From Leptolyngbya boryana PCC 6306 (GTDB lineage Bacteria > Cyanobacteriota > Cyanobacteriia > Leptolyngbyales > Leptolyngbyaceae), in NCBI RefSeq assembly GCF_000353285.1, contig NZ_KB731324.1, positions 3,986,577-4,050,576 on the forward strand: a DNA stretch of 64,000 nucleotides. Reading direction: 5' to 3'. Each line of letters starts with the position of its first letter. Position 1 is the stretch's first letter. The position numbers and the translations under genes were made by a program. Positions 36,961 through 45,873 of the stretch are shown piece after piece. Under the pieces are notes generated by a model. It was given only the letters and a program-made list of their open reading frames with translations, made no database searches and was not told the DNA's origin.

Positions 36961-39588
36961 ATGTCATTTAGCGAAGCGTATGCCCGTACTTACTTCACCG
37001 ATAGTACAGGTCGGATTGATTATGCAAAATACTGGGATACTATCACCGGAAAAAATTACACCGGAAATGCAAGGAATCCGGAGCCGCCGCCTTCTAAACC
37101 GATTCAGCCTCATGCCGTCTCTCAGGGTTCCTATGATGCACGCATGGCGGAAGCCTTAAGAGTCAATGCAGCTTTCGACCGCAACACAGGCAGAATCGAC
37201 GTAGACCGCCTCATCAAGATGGCAGAGGCAGATCGCCGCCAAGGGTTCAGTACCAACGAAATTCAGATTCGTAGCAATGACTCGTCATCAGCGATCGTCA
37301 AATATGGAACAGACCGCAATCGAATCAGCGCTCAGCAAAGATTCGATCAGGGCTTTACCTCTGCTCAACCCTTCCCGCGTGGACAAGGGAACGCAGCGCC
37401 GCCGCCCGTTCAAGTCAATCGTGGCGGATTTGGCGGTGGCATGGGTGCAGCTGCGATTGGTGGCGCTGCGATTAGTGCAGTGGGTGACTGGATTATCAGA
37501 ACCCAAGGCAACAAGGCGCGCGATACCCTATCAGATTGGATTCGACAGGCGATCGGGAAACCTCCACTCACTCAGCAAGAAAAGCAAGAAATCGCGCGTA
37601 TTCAAGAGGAGCCTAACCCGTTTGAGCGAGCTAGAAAGCTACAAGAGTTTCAGCAAAGAAAAACACAGGATGCGCGCACTAGCTGGAAGCCGTGGGAGCA
37701 AGGAAAAGTCCAAGATGCGACGATTTACAACTTTGAACCCTCTGAAGTTCAAACATTTGTAGTGTTCGTTGTGGCGAGTCGTTATAACCGGAACACCGGA
37801 TCGGTAGCAAATCCGGGCGATAAATCGCTAACTCTCAGACCGGGAGAAGAAGACACGAATGTTAGCAATTTTCAGCCGAGAATCGGAATTCCCTTATCGA
37901 TCGAGCGTGAAACAGCGGATGAAAGTACCCCTCATTCGACTAACCCACAAACGATCGATGAATCTGGCATGAGAATTGTCAATCGCTTCTATTTGGTGTG
38001 GAAAAACGCGAATGGCGAGCAGATTAGGGAGTTGATTGGAGAGCCAGTTTCTACCGCTAGTTTATGGTTTGGTAATTTTCGAGTGCGATACAACTCCGAC
38101 GCGGCAAAGCCCTTTAACGGCGGGGGTGAAGTCCAAGGCGATCGCCAAAATGGAATTGATCCAAATCTTGAGCCGCCGCCGTTTCAATTTATCTTTGCAC
38201 CGCCGCCGCCTGGGAGGCGAGTAACTGATCCACCGCCACCGCCGAATCGAAGGCTTGAGCCACCGCCACCGCCAGAGCGAAGACTTGAGTCACCGCCACC
38301 AGAGCGAAGACTTGAGCCACCGCCGCCCGTAGTCTTTGCGCCACCGCCACCAGGTCAAAGAATTGAGCCGCCGCCGCCGCCGCCAATTAGACCCGGAATC
38401 GACCCCAAGCCCCGCTATGAAATTCGACAGGAAATTAGGACAGATCAGCGCCCTAACTTCGCTCCAGAAGTCAATTTAAGACAGCGCCCTAACTTTGCTC
38501 CAGAAGTTGGGCTAAGACAGCGATTAGACGGCAGAGTGACTACTGATTTCCTCAAAGATGGCAAAATCAAGCCTGACAAAATTCAGGAAATTCAAGACAA
38601 GGCAGAGCGCAGAGTTGAGCCTGATTTGTCTACTCCTCCACTTTGTCAAAATGATTGCATTGCTAACTTACAGCGAGGGCAACAGAACCAGAATCAGACT
38701 GTCACAGTCACAGTCGATAAATTTGTGACGTGGAACCGACTCACTGGCGCTGTGTTTGTGAAAGAACCTGTACAAGTTCCCGCAAATATGGCTCCATTTG
38801 CCCAAATGATGGGCGATCGCACTGCCAACATCAGATCGCGCTTTGGTTTGGCAGAGTTGCGAGCGCGGCTCACTCAAGTGATGAACACACTCAGCACCGC
38901 TGCATCGTTGCATAATGCCGCGATGCTGTCTGCAAATCTGGGTCAGACTATGGGCGATGTCGTTACGCAGTCCGTCCAAACCTTTGCCCCGATGTTTGGC
39001 GTAGATAAGACCGCCGCTGAAGCTTTTGACTTTAACGAAGTACTAGGTAAGGCAGTCAATGAAACGATGGAGAATGCGCTAGGGGCAGAAACCTGGAACG
39101 GGACCAAAGCAACCTTTACTAAGCTCAATCGCATTGTCACCACTGCGAGCCAAATTGTTTGGACAGTCAGATCGATCGCTGACTCATCCCGCGAAATTGC
39201 CGAATGGACGGCAGAAAATACCGGAAAAATTGGCAACGCGCTGAAACGCTTCCGAGTCGTGGGCGAGAATGCTTATCCCTGGATGCCAGAGCGGGTTACA
39301 GCCCAGAGCAAATGGCAGCAGAGAATGCAGAAATTTAGGGATGGTCAAGAAAACCTAGATGATGCCGCAAGCTCAATTGCTAGTGTTGTGGGCGAGGTTC
39401 GATCAATCACTGAAGAAGTGAACGAATTTAGGGAGCAGAAAGAAGCCTTTGACAAGGCAATCAAGGAAGCAACCCCCAACAGTCGCCCCGATAACGATTC
39501 GACAAAAGCCACGGCTGATCAGTCGAATGCCGCAAGTAAATCGCCCACTCTGCAACCAACAGACCGCACAAAAGGAGATGCAGAGTAA
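36961..39588 (+). CDS. Large proline-rich element protein, unknown
   Basis: This is an 875-residue protein. Residues 1-150 are polar. A Gly/Ala-rich hydrophobic segment (about 155-180, GGGMGAAAIGGAAISAV) could insert in a membrane. The middle (about 395-480) is made of PPPP-RR-LE repeats, followed by a short duplication RPNFAPEV-LRQ, then a helical C-terminal region (about 560-875) with Ala/Thr-rich stretches. It resembles no family known to me. A large modular protein with a Pro-rich spacer suits an extended surface, adsorption or lysis-associated protein of a virus or an injection structure, but this is inference. ATG 36961 has AGGAG 9 bases upstream. Its stop overlaps the next start by 1 base. 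Confidence 0.65.
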   Translation: MSFSEAYARTYFTDSTGRIDYAKYWDTITGKNYTGNARNPEPPPSKPIQPHAVSQGSYDARMAEALRVNAAFDRNTGRIDVDRLIKMAEADRRQGFSTNEIQIRSNDSSSAIVKYGTDRNRISAQQRFDQGFTSAQPFPRGQGNAAPPPVQVNRGGFGGGMGAAAIGGAAISAVGDWIIRTQGNKARDTLSDWIRQAIGKPPLTQQEKQEIARIQEEPNPFERARKLQEFQQRKTQDARTSWKPWEQGKVQDATIYNFEPSEVQTFVVFVVASRYNRNTGSVANPGDKSLTLRPGEEDTNVSNFQPRIGIPLSIERETADESTPHSTNPQTIDESGMRIVNRFYLVWKNANGEQIRELIGEPVSTASLWFGNFRVRYNSDAAKPFNGGGEVQGDRQNGIDPNLEPPPFQFIFAPPPPGRRVTDPPPPPNRRLEPPPPPERRLESPPPERRLEPPPPVVFAPPPPGQRIEPPPPPPIRPGIDPKPRYEIRQEIRTDQRPNFAPEVNLRQRPNFAPEVGLRQRLDGRVTTDFLKDGKIKPDKIQEIQDKAERRVEPDLSTPPLCQNDCIANLQRGQQNQNQTVTVTVDKFVTWNRLTGAVFVKEPVQVPANMAPFAQMMGDRTANIRSRFGLAELRARLTQVMNTLSTAASLHNAAMLSANLGQTMGDVVTQSVQTFAPMFGVDKTAAEAFDFNEVLGKAVNETMENALGAETWNGTKATFTKLNRIVTTASQIVWTVRSIADSSREIAEWTAENTGKIGNALKRFRVVGENAYPWMPERVTAQSKWQQRMQKFRDGQENLDDAASSIASVVGEVRSITEEVNEFREQKEAFDKAIKEATPNSRPDNDSTKATADQSNAASKSPTLQPTDRTKGDAE

Positions 39589-40421
39589 TGCCTTTACCGA
39601 ACAATTTCAGCCCCGCTGAACACCTGCAAGACACCATTCGACGCACCTATAACCCAGAGGTGCGCGAATGGTTCAGCGACATTACGACTGATGACCCGGA
39701 TATCAGTACCCCTAGAGCAAGTCTGAGAACCGCTTGCACTCATGCAGAGCTAGACACAATGGATATGACTCTATCGAGAATGCTGCTCTTTGACATGCTG
39801 ATTAAACAGCGATGGAATCAGGGCATAGCGAGCAGCGATCGCGATTTGAATTACCGCGTGTTACGTCGCACCCGTCCACAAGTGACGCTCTACTTTCTGG
39901 AAGACCTAGAAGACGTTGAACCCGGTTATGATGCGGTTTCGGGCGAAATTTCATTCCGTCTAATGACTCAAACGAGTACAACCTTTTCTAATTCCGAAGC
40001 GCTCGCCCTTGCCAACAAAATCAAGACCGAATTTGGCACGGGTCAAGGGTTTATTTGGAGGAAAGGCAAGGAACTTTGCTCTTACACTGACTGGGATAAA
40101 GGCTATCAGCTTCAATTGCTTACCCGCAATGAAACCGACGCAAGAACCCTTGTCGGCAAAGTGCTAGACCTGCAATCACACACACCCGACTGGGAGTTCT
40201 TCAACCGTATCGAAAACGGTAGCCCTTCTGAAGCCTTTCCCACCATTCCACCGAGAGAGACAATTCTGGGCAAATCCCGCCGTCTTCCCCGCCGTCGCCC
40301 AATTGCTGAAGTGCGGTTTCAATACGCCACGGTGAAGCTCGCAGGTCTAGCCAAACCCGTGTACTTATTCGACCGTTCTGGACGGTATGACAATGCTTTG
40401 GTGACAAGCTATCGAACCTAA
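39588..40421 (+). CDS. Unknown 277-residue element protein
   Basis: This is a soluble, mixed alpha/beta-looking protein without recognisable motifs. It has RTRPQVTLYFLEDLEDVEPGYD and a basic patch SRRLPRRRPIAEVRF near the C-terminus. Translation is coupled to the preceding gene (TAATG overlap), with AAAGGAG as ribosome-binding site, so both are made together. It is followed by a 120-bp gap with a hairpin. Function unknown. Confidence 0.62.
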   Translation: MPLPNNFSPAEHLQDTIRRTYNPEVREWFSDITTDDPDISTPRASLRTACTHAELDTMDMTLSRMLLFDMLIKQRWNQGIASSDRDLNYRVLRRTRPQVTLYFLEDLEDVEPGYDAVSGEISFRLMTQTSTTFSNSEALALANKIKTEFGTGQGFIWRKGKELCSYTDWDKGYQLQLLTRNETDARTLVGKVLDLQSHTPDWEFFNRIENGSPSEAFPTIPPRETILGKSRRLPRRRPIAEVRFQYATVKLAGLAKPVYLFDRSGRYDNALVTSYRT

Positions 40422-40438
40422 AATTTTCGGTATCACTG

Positions 40439-40457
40439 GGAAAGGTTCAACCTTTCC
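40439..40457 (+). terminator. Hairpin between element genes
   Basis: GGAAAGG (40439-40445) and CCTTTCC (40451-40457) form a 7-bp stem with a 5-nt loop, flanked by CTG/CAG. It lies between the 277- and 176-residue genes. There is no strong T-run, so it may attenuate or protect the mRNA, allowing a different level of the downstream product. Confidence 0.45.
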
Positions 40458-40542
40458 AGAAACTCGTATAGGTGTTTTTGGGTGGGTAGATTGAAGGCAC
40501 GCTTCTCATACAGCTACTCACTCTCAAACACTCTTACAACGT

Positions 40543-41073
40543 ATGTCAACAGCACCGAGATTTTCCCGCGTTCTACGCGGAATGCGTGGCGCAACCGCTC
40601 GCACAAGATACCTTAACTACTTGCAAGGACTGGCTGAACAAGGCGAGGGAATTGGAACGAAAGGCAACCGTCCCGACTCGATTAAGCTCTACCTCGACCC
40701 CTTCGCTCTACCTCTCGGCACTGCGGTAAAAATTCAAGCCTCTGCCCTGGTTCCGTCCTGGAACTTGTTCAGCAACTTGAGCGAAGCAAATACCCGTGTC
40801 ACGGCAACCTTGGGCACAAACACCCCGATCAAGATGAGCACCTACCGACCCGCTCGCGTGGTGCGTCGTCAGCAGTCTAGCCAGACTGGTACAGCTGCTA
40901 CTTCCAAGCTCACTGGATTGAAGTATCTCAAGTACAACACTGAAAGCGCTTCGATTCCATTTGGCAAGAAAGGCGCAACCGATACGATGGTGGATGCCTT
41001 CAACGAAATCGCAACTCAGGCGAAAGGGTCTTCGACTAACCTGAAGTTTACTTTGGTTGAAGAGAAGGTCTAA
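40543..41073 (+). CDS. Basic 176-residue element protein, candidate coat protein
   Basis: This is a basic, beta-rich-looking protein (PDSIKLYLDPFALPLGTAVKIQ, SASIPFGKKG). It is set apart from the upstream genes by a hairpin and its own 120-bp leader, and followed closely by the rest of the rightward genes. Size, basic N-terminus (RVLRGMRGATARTR) and separate expression suit an abundant structural or nucleic-acid-binding protein, but I recognise no family. Confidence 0.55.
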   Translation: MSTAPRFSRVLRGMRGATARTRYLNYLQGLAEQGEGIGTKGNRPDSIKLYLDPFALPLGTAVKIQASALVPSWNLFSNLSEANTRVTATLGTNTPIKMSTYRPARVVRRQQSSQTGTAATSKLTGLKYLKYNTESASIPFGKKGATDTMVDAFNEIATQAKGSSTNLKFTLVEEKV

Positions 41074-41076
41074 TCC

Positions 41077-41358
41077 ATGCACGTTCTAGAGCCGTTCCTG
41101 CTTGATCTGGGACTCACCCCAGATCACAACAAAAGCGATATTGCAGCTGAAATTGATGCTCATTTCACGATTCAACGCCTAACTGAGAAGTTTCTCAAGG
41201 GAGAAGCGACGATCGATGAATTAGAAGACTGTCTCGCTCAATTTGGCGTAGAGCCAGGTGAGTACTGGGGCATTGTTGACGAGAACATTGACGCTGTGAT
41301 TGATCAGGGAACGGCTCTAGAAGATGCAGACACGATCATCTGGTTGCCTCATGTATGA
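41077..41358 (+). CDS. Acidic 93-residue element protein
   Basis: This small acidic protein (LEPFLLDLGLTPDHNKSDI, FLKGEATIDELEDCLAQFGV) is of unknown family, 3 bp after the previous stop and overlapping the next start by 4 bases (ATGA). The fold is likely helical. It may be an adaptor or chaperone for its basic neighbour. Confidence 0.6.
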   Translation: MHVLEPFLLDLGLTPDHNKSDIAAEIDAHFTIQRLTEKFLKGEATIDELEDCLAQFGVEPGEYWGIVDENIDAVIDQGTALEDADTIIWLPHV

Positions 41359-41804
41359 GCCGATTAATCATCAATCCCGCTAACGGTACAAACTGGCGCT
41401 TACTCTATCAGCACCAATTTACGACTCAGCAAATCAGCGTGAGAGAGCGATCGCTGATTCCTGACACGGTGCTACCCGTGCAAGCAGAATCGCGCATTCT
41501 GGCGGTTAAAACGTTCAGCCAGTACGCCAGATCAACCTGGAAAAGCGGCGGATCACTCACGCCCCTAGTCGATTCTGGCGTTTCTGACATTGGGCAGCTG
41601 GCGCTTAGTCGCTATCAACTGCCCTGCAATGGTGCAAGATTGCTGATTTTTCCGAAGTTCTCAACCACTTATCAACTGAAATTTAGTTGTCCGTGGTGGT
41701 TTAGCGATCTGGCTTTGACGCTCTACGAGTACATCGGCTCAGAGAGCGATAGTACTGAAGACTTGATTCGAGAACTGCAAACGCAAGTTCAACTTTTATT
41801 CTGA
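41355..41804 (+). CDS. Unknown 149-residue element protein
   Basis: This is a beta-rich-looking soluble protein (IINPANGTNWRLLYQHQF; ARLLIFPKFSTTYQLKFSCPWWFSDL). Its N-terminal layout is similar to that of the next gene product, which suggests paralogy or a shared role as structural subunits. It starts in a 4-base overlap with the preceding gene. No family recognised. Confidence 0.6.
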   Translation: MSRLIINPANGTNWRLLYQHQFTTQQISVRERSLIPDTVLPVQAESRILAVKTFSQYARSTWKSGGSLTPLVDSGVSDIGQLALSRYQLPCNGARLLIFPKFSTTYQLKFSCPWWFSDLALTLYEYIGSESDSTEDLIRELQTQVQLLF

Positions 41805-42415
41805 TGACCTGGACAACGATCGCGACGATTACCGCAGGGCAAGACTGGCAATCTACTCCAGTAATTAGCTCAGAGTTAGGTTATGTCAGGCTCACGTTTG
41901 AGACGGCTGGTGTTCCGGTTTGGCTTGCTCAAGTTGATCCGGACTCCACTGATATCTATGACGAGCGCCGCATTACTGCGACCCCTCACGCCCGGATTCT
42001 CGAATTTGAAGCGCCCCCATTTTTCAGCGATCGCGCTCTTGCCCTCAGAGTGCCGAATTTTGCAACGCCCTTTGATGTTCAGATTGAGGTTTCTTCTATG
42101 CCCATTTCTCGCGGCGGTTCAAGCCAAATTACTGTAAATACTCCAACTAGCGCAAACGTCGTAGCTTCGAGCGTCACAGCTTCGACAACTTCTGTGCAGC
42201 TGCTCGCTGCAAACGCAAACCGAAAGAGCGCTTCTATCTTGAACAACGGCACGGGTATTTTGTATGTCGAGCTAGGTGCAACCGCTTCGACTTCTGCGTT
42301 TACTATCTCGCTCAACAATGGCGATTTGTATGAGCTTCCGATTGCCTACACAGGCAACATCGCCGGGATTTGGTCGGCTACGGGTGGAAACGCTTTAGTA
42401 CGAGAGTTTGTCTAA
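41804..42415 (+). CDS. Unknown 203-residue element protein with Ser/Thr-rich beta C-terminus
   Basis: The N-terminal half (TIATITAGQDWQSTPVISS, VRLTFETAG) and the C-terminal half (SASILNNGTGILYVELG then TSAFTISLNNGDLYELP) are both predicted beta-sandwich-like; the C-terminal part resembles the small beta domains of phage tail or spike proteins (LNNGTGILYV pattern). It is coupled by a 1-base overlap to both neighbours. A surface/particle role is an inference. Confidence 0.6.
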   Translation: MTWTTIATITAGQDWQSTPVISSELGYVRLTFETAGVPVWLAQVDPDSTDIYDERRITATPHARILEFEAPPFFSDRALALRVPNFATPFDVQIEVSSMPISRGGSSQITVNTPTSANVVASSVTASTTSVQLLAANANRKSASILNNGTGILYVELGATASTSAFTISLNNGDLYELPIAYTGNIAGIWSATGGNALVREFV

Positions 42416-43017
42416 TGCCAGTAACCCGCGCTGCTAGGGCTTCTACTACACCGCCCACAATTTCAAATCCTCCATCGAACCCAACGAACGAGCAATTGAG
42501 GACAACGAGCGTGGCGATTCTAGATTGCTTGAGGAACGCGGGCTTAGTGTCTAACACAATCTCAAGCCGCAATACAGCGCAGCTTGACCCGCTGACCTAC
42601 ACGCCGATCAATAACGGAAGCTACACCTATCACGGCACAGCCTACACAATGAGCGCTTTGCGTGATGGTAGTAACACCGTTGGAATGATGGTGACGAATG
42701 CCTCAACGGTATTCGTACAAGTGCAGTTTTCAACCGCTGTCTACCTTAATCAAGTGCAGCTTTGGTTAGGGCAGTTCAACGGAAATTTCAATCATCCTAG
42801 AGATTTGAGCATCTTTGCTGGAGCAGTGACCAGCACAGCTGGTACACCGTTATACTCTGGCACTCTGGCAACTGTAGCCACAGTCCAAACGATCAACCTC
42901 GCTAGTGATACAGATTTCAACACCGCTCACACGATTTACACGTTTGTCTTTTCTAACAGCACAGGCGGGGTAAACGTTTCGGTCGGTGAAATGCTGATCT
43001 GGGGGCAAGCAACATGA
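42415..43017 (+). CDS. Discoidin-like beta-sandwich element protein
   Basis: This is a 200-residue protein. After a Thr/Pro-rich start, residues about 80-200 look like an F5/8 type C (discoidin) carbohydrate-binding sandwich: VQVQFSTAVYLNQVQLWLG, then HPRDLSIFAG and VSVGEMLIWG. Such domains often serve as receptor-binding parts of viral spikes. The start at ATG 42415 overlaps the previous stop (TAATG), and the stop overlaps the next start by 4 bases. Confidence 0.6.
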   Translation: MPVTRAARASTTPPTISNPPSNPTNEQLRTTSVAILDCLRNAGLVSNTISSRNTAQLDPLTYTPINNGSYTYHGTAYTMSALRDGSNTVGMMVTNASTVFVQVQFSTAVYLNQVQLWLGQFNGNFNHPRDLSIFAGAVTSTAGTPLYSGTLATVATVQTINLASDTDFNTAHTIYTFVFSNSTGGVNVSVGEMLIWGQAT

Positions 43018-43481
43018 GCAATATTTCAGCGATGACCGCTCAACCGCTTCAACCCTCACCCCTCCCAACTGCTACCCCTCCTCTAATGGAAGGTGGGCTG
43101 ATGGTGGCGATCGTGGTTTACCTGATCAAAGAAGGCGTAGGGTTTTTCAAGCAGAAGGATGCCAGCGAAGAAAAGCTGATGGCAATTTTGATTGAGGATG
43201 TTCGCAACGATCGCAATATCCACTTCAAACAGCAAGCCGAAATGCTGATCCAGCTGAAAGGCAGTCACGATAAAATTGCGCTCGCGATCGAGCGAATGGG
43301 TGCAGCTACGACAGATATTAATCTCGCTTTGCAGATGAGCAAGCGGACGGAAACCGAGATTTTCCACGCCCTTCAGCAGATTCAGCAAGAGATGAGTTTA
43401 TTCAACGAAAAACTTGATCGCCTCACCACACCTGAGACAGCCAATGGAAAATATGGACCTGGAGAACGTGAGAGCCGTTAA
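43014..43481 (+). CDS. Membrane-anchored coiled-coil element protein
   Basis: This is a 155-residue protein with one membrane helix (about 28-44, GLMVAIVVYLIKEGVGFF) and a long helical region rich in Gln/Glu/Met (DKIALAIERMGAATTDINLALQMSK). It resembles hemolysin XhlA- or holin-associated coiled-coil proteins in size and layout, but the match is by appearance only. It could take part in lysis or membrane anchoring of a particle. Confidence 0.55.
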   Translation: MSNISAMTAQPLQPSPLPTATPPLMEGGLMVAIVVYLIKEGVGFFKQKDASEEKLMAILIEDVRNDRNIHFKQQAEMLIQLKGSHDKIALAIERMGAATTDINLALQMSKRTETEIFHALQQIQQEMSLFNEKLDRLTTPETANGKYGPGERESR

Positions 43482-43638
43482 GACTCACGTTGGATTTTTA
43501 GTGATTCACTTGCCAGAAATAGGCGGCATTTCACATTTAGAGCTTGCGTTGGGATTAGAGCAGCTGGCTCAAGAGTATCGAGCGATCGCAGCTTCGAGAA
43601 CTGCGATCGCAGAGTATCCCGCATTCACATCTGAGTGA
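43444..43638 (+). CDS. Small 64-residue element protein
   Basis: This is the last frame of the rightward block (MENMDLENVRAVKTHVGF start at 43444, overlapping the previous gene by 38 bp). It is acidic and helical, with LELALGLEQLAQEYRAIAASR. The frame is followed by the terminator at 43685-43719. Reality is moderately supported by position and overlap. Confidence 0.5.
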   Translation: MENMDLENVRAVKTHVGFLVIHLPEIGGISHLELALGLEQLAQEYRAIAASRTAIAEYPAFTSE

Positions 43639-43654
43639 CGATCGCGCTCAACCC

Positions 43655-43822
43655 CTAGAACAAGTCCAACTGCTTATACCGCCGCTTCTCCCTCGCTCGT
43701 CGTGAGGGAGAATTCTTTTTTTTTGGCACAACTTCCACAGCGATCGGTAATGCCAATTGCTTACCACGCGCCATCTTTAGCAATGCCTCGCGAGCGGATT
43801 CAATTTGAGTCCAGCTAACCAT
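43655..43822 (-). CDS. Basic 55-residue protein coupled to the RepA-like gene
   Basis: This is a short leftward frame (ATG 43822, stop 43655) whose start overlaps the RepA-like stop by 8 bp. The product begins MVSWTQIESAREALLKMARG and is followed by a very basic end (KKKNSPSRRAREKRRYKQLDLF, read in parts). The KKK run is the antisense of the T-run in the rightward terminator. Tight overlap and sensible composition support translation; a DNA- or RNA-binding role is a guess. Confidence 0.55.
   Translation of the reverse strand: MVSWTQIESAREALLKMARGKQLALPIAVEVVPKKKNSPSRRAREKRRYKQLDLF
43685..43723 (+). terminator. Rho-independent terminator of the rightward structural block
   Basis: TTCTCCCTC (43685-43693) pairs with GAGGGAGAA (43703-43711) around a 9-nt loop and is followed by TTC and nine T (about 43713-43723). 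It lies 46 bp after the last rightward gene and inside the antisense 55-residue frame. Confidence 0.85.
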
Positions 43823-45725
43823 TGCGTTTCCTCAGCAACGAAACGTCAGCCAGTTGGTAGACGCTATTGCGCCCGGTCTTTTGATTGCGAACCTTGATTC
43901 GTTCACCATTGATGGCAATCACACGGCTCACGTCCGTTAATTCAAAGAAAAGCTTGCCCTCGATTGCATTAACCGGAATGGTCTTGCTACTGCTGGTGTA
44001 AGGCTTAGGGATATCTCGCCAGGGTAGCTTGTCACTTCCGCTACTGTGCCACGTAGAAGTTGCATTAGGAGTGACCAGATCGCCCACCTCAATCAAGTCG
44101 ATCGCGTTCTCAATAAGCGGGGTGTCGATCGACCCTGCGATCGACGTGCGATCGACCTCGCGATCGACATCATTTTCTATATTTTTCAAGGGTTTGACCG
44201 GGCTAGTGATCGGTCGATCGCCATTTTGAGGGTTTTGCAACAGTGAAATTTGCTCACTTTTCGCGATCGACCGATCACTAGCCTCAGTTTTTCCCGGATT
44301 TGCTGGATTTTTGTGTCGATCGCAGGGTCGATCGCTAGTCGATCGCGCCTCATCTGGCGATCGACGTTCGCCCACGTAGTAGACCATTGTGTTTCCTTGT
44401 CGCTTTGGATATCTCATCACAGAACCCTTTGCCCACATCTCCTTCAAAACTTTGCGGACAGTATTTTTATTCAGTCCGAGATATTGGGCAATTTCTTCGA
44501 CTTCATAGCCAATGCCGCGATGCTCATCTTCATTCAGCCAAAGCTCGATCCGCTTTTCGGTGTGGGCTGTTTCTTCTCCAGATTCGTCACCCTCACGTCC
44601 CAAGTAGGTGAAGGTGAAATTCTCCTCTTCAAACTGGAATTTATAGCGCCCTGGCGGTCGTCCCATGCGCGTTTTCTGCACTCGCAAAATGCGATCGCCC
44701 GTCGATTCATCGGCAACCATCAAGCCCCAAACTTCGGAAGCCGAGTTGTATAAGGCTTTCGTCCCTCGCGACTCGCCATCAGAATTGGAGTGGTGAACAA
44801 CGATGAAGGTGCAACCGTAGCGATCGCCCAGATCATTCAGTTGCAGCATGAAGCGAGCATACTCGGTGTCGTTCTCGGAAATCAGCGTGTTGCGATTGAT
44901 AGCCGTCACAGAATCCACCATGCACAGCCTGACTGGATCGCCCATTTCGGCATATTCTTTCAGCCGCGCTTCCAATCGCGCCATGTTTTCCACTTGCCAG
45001 CCGGGTACGACGGTAACGGGATACTCGCGGCTGAGTTCGCGAATTTGCATACGCTCGCGGGTAACGATGACGGGTTCATCCGATTGCAGGATGAGCGCTC
45101 TGCCCTGCTTGACCTGATAGCCGTTCCACGGTTGCCCTTTGACCACGCATTCGATCAACTCGTAAATCATGAGTGATTTGCCAGCGCCGCCGAGGGCATG
45201 GAGCAGCATGACGATGCCTTGGGGAATCCAGCCACTCACAAGCCAGTCTTTAACCTGGGTGCAAAGCTGATCGAGTTGGTCAAGGGTGTAATCGACAAAG
45301 GGAGCCTGATTAATCAGCGCTTTGTAGTAGGAATTCATCATGTCGGTCTTCGGCATTCTCAGGCGCTTCGCGAGCCGAGAGAGTTTGAAGTTTCTCAATC
45401 CCTCATCTACGATCGATTCGATTTGCCGCACAGTTTGCACCATTGAGGTGAATTCCTGTTCTTCCAGGTCTACGCCCATGTTGCTGACTAAGAGTTGGGC
45501 GATTTCTTCCACCGTCTCGATCGACGTGTCATAGGAACGAGCAATTTGAGTGAGATAGTGCTTGCGGTGTGCAGGTTCCCAAAGATTCTGAAGCGACTTC
45601 TTGAGAATTTCGTCCTCAAAGCGCCGCTTACCTTCTAGCTCCATCATCATCAGCCCATCTTGCTGAGGATGGATTGGTAAAACTTTCGGTTCAGGTTGGA
45701 CGGGGGTGTTATGGCTTGCTACCAT
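43815..45725 (-). CDS. RepA-like AAA ATPase (replicative helicase type) with C-terminal HTH
   Basis: This is a protein of about 636 residues. After a helical N-terminal part (about 40-160), a RecA-fold ATPase holds Walker A in HALGGAGKSLM (about residue 180), Walker B in LCMVDSVTAI, and the VVHHSNSDGESRGT segment typical of RepA/KaiC-like (AAA_25) helicases of plasmids and phages. A winged helix follows (IAQYLGLNKNTVRKVL), then a low-complexity linker rich in Asp/Arg encoded by a cluster of CGATCG sites, then a small SH3-like end (LFFELTDVSRVIAINGERIKV). It is probably the element's replication protein. The start is ATG 45725; TTG 45785 is in frame. Confidence 0.75.
   Translation of the reverse strand: MVASHNTPVQPEPKVLPIHPQQDGLMMMELEGKRRFEDEILKKSLQNLWEPAHRKHYLTQIARSYDTSIETVEEIAQLLVSNMGVDLEEQEFTSMVQTVRQIESIVDEGLRNFKLSRLAKRLRMPKTDMMNSYYKALINQAPFVDYTLDQLDQLCTQVKDWLVSGWIPQGIVMLLHALGGAGKSLMIYELIECVVKGQPWNGYQVKQGRALILQSDEPVIVTRERMQIRELSREYPVTVVPGWQVENMARLEARLKEYAEMGDPVRLCMVDSVTAINRNTLISENDTEYARFMLQLNDLGDRYGCTFIVVHHSNSDGESRGTKALYNSASEVWGLMVADESTGDRILRVQKTRMGRPPGRYKFQFEEENFTFTYLGREGDESGEETAHTEKRIELWLNEDEHRGIGYEVEEIAQYLGLNKNTVRKVLKEMWAKGSVMRYPKRQGNTMVYYVGERRSPDEARSTSDRPCDRHKNPANPGKTEASDRSIAKSEQISLLQNPQNGDRPITSPVKPLKNIENDVDREVDRTSIAGSIDTPLIENAIDLIEVGDLVTPNATSTWHSSGSDKLPWRDIPKPYTSSSKTIPVNAIEGKLFFELTDVSRVIAINGERIKVRNQKTGRNSVYQLADVSLLRKRNG
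44099..44363. repeat. Cluster of 11 CGATCG sites inside the RepA-like gene
   Basis: CGATCG occurs at 44099, 44126, 44138, 44149, 44161, 44215, 44264, 44317, 44329, 44340 and 44358, plus extra GATC at 44078, 44209 and 44272. They fall in the linker-coding region between the HTH and the C-terminal domain. Such density suggests an origin-like or methylation-sensitive segment, or low-complexity expansion of HIP1 cores. Confidence 0.8.
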
Positions 45726-45873
45726 TTGACTAGCCTCATAGGGGTATGCGGTTACGTGGTTTCTCGCGTGCGAAATTGCCAGCAAGCGAGTATTTGTTGG
45801 GTCGGCAGATGATTAGTGTTATGGAACAAGCCAGCGGGGAAAGGCTCCAATCTTCCCGCTGGCTTGTTTGGTA

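Noticed and set aside
38189-38386. Ala/Val-rich minus-strand frame in the 875-residue gene
   Set aside because: It is the antisense of the PPPP repeat codons (GGC/GGT-type low complexity) with no start signal or neighbours.
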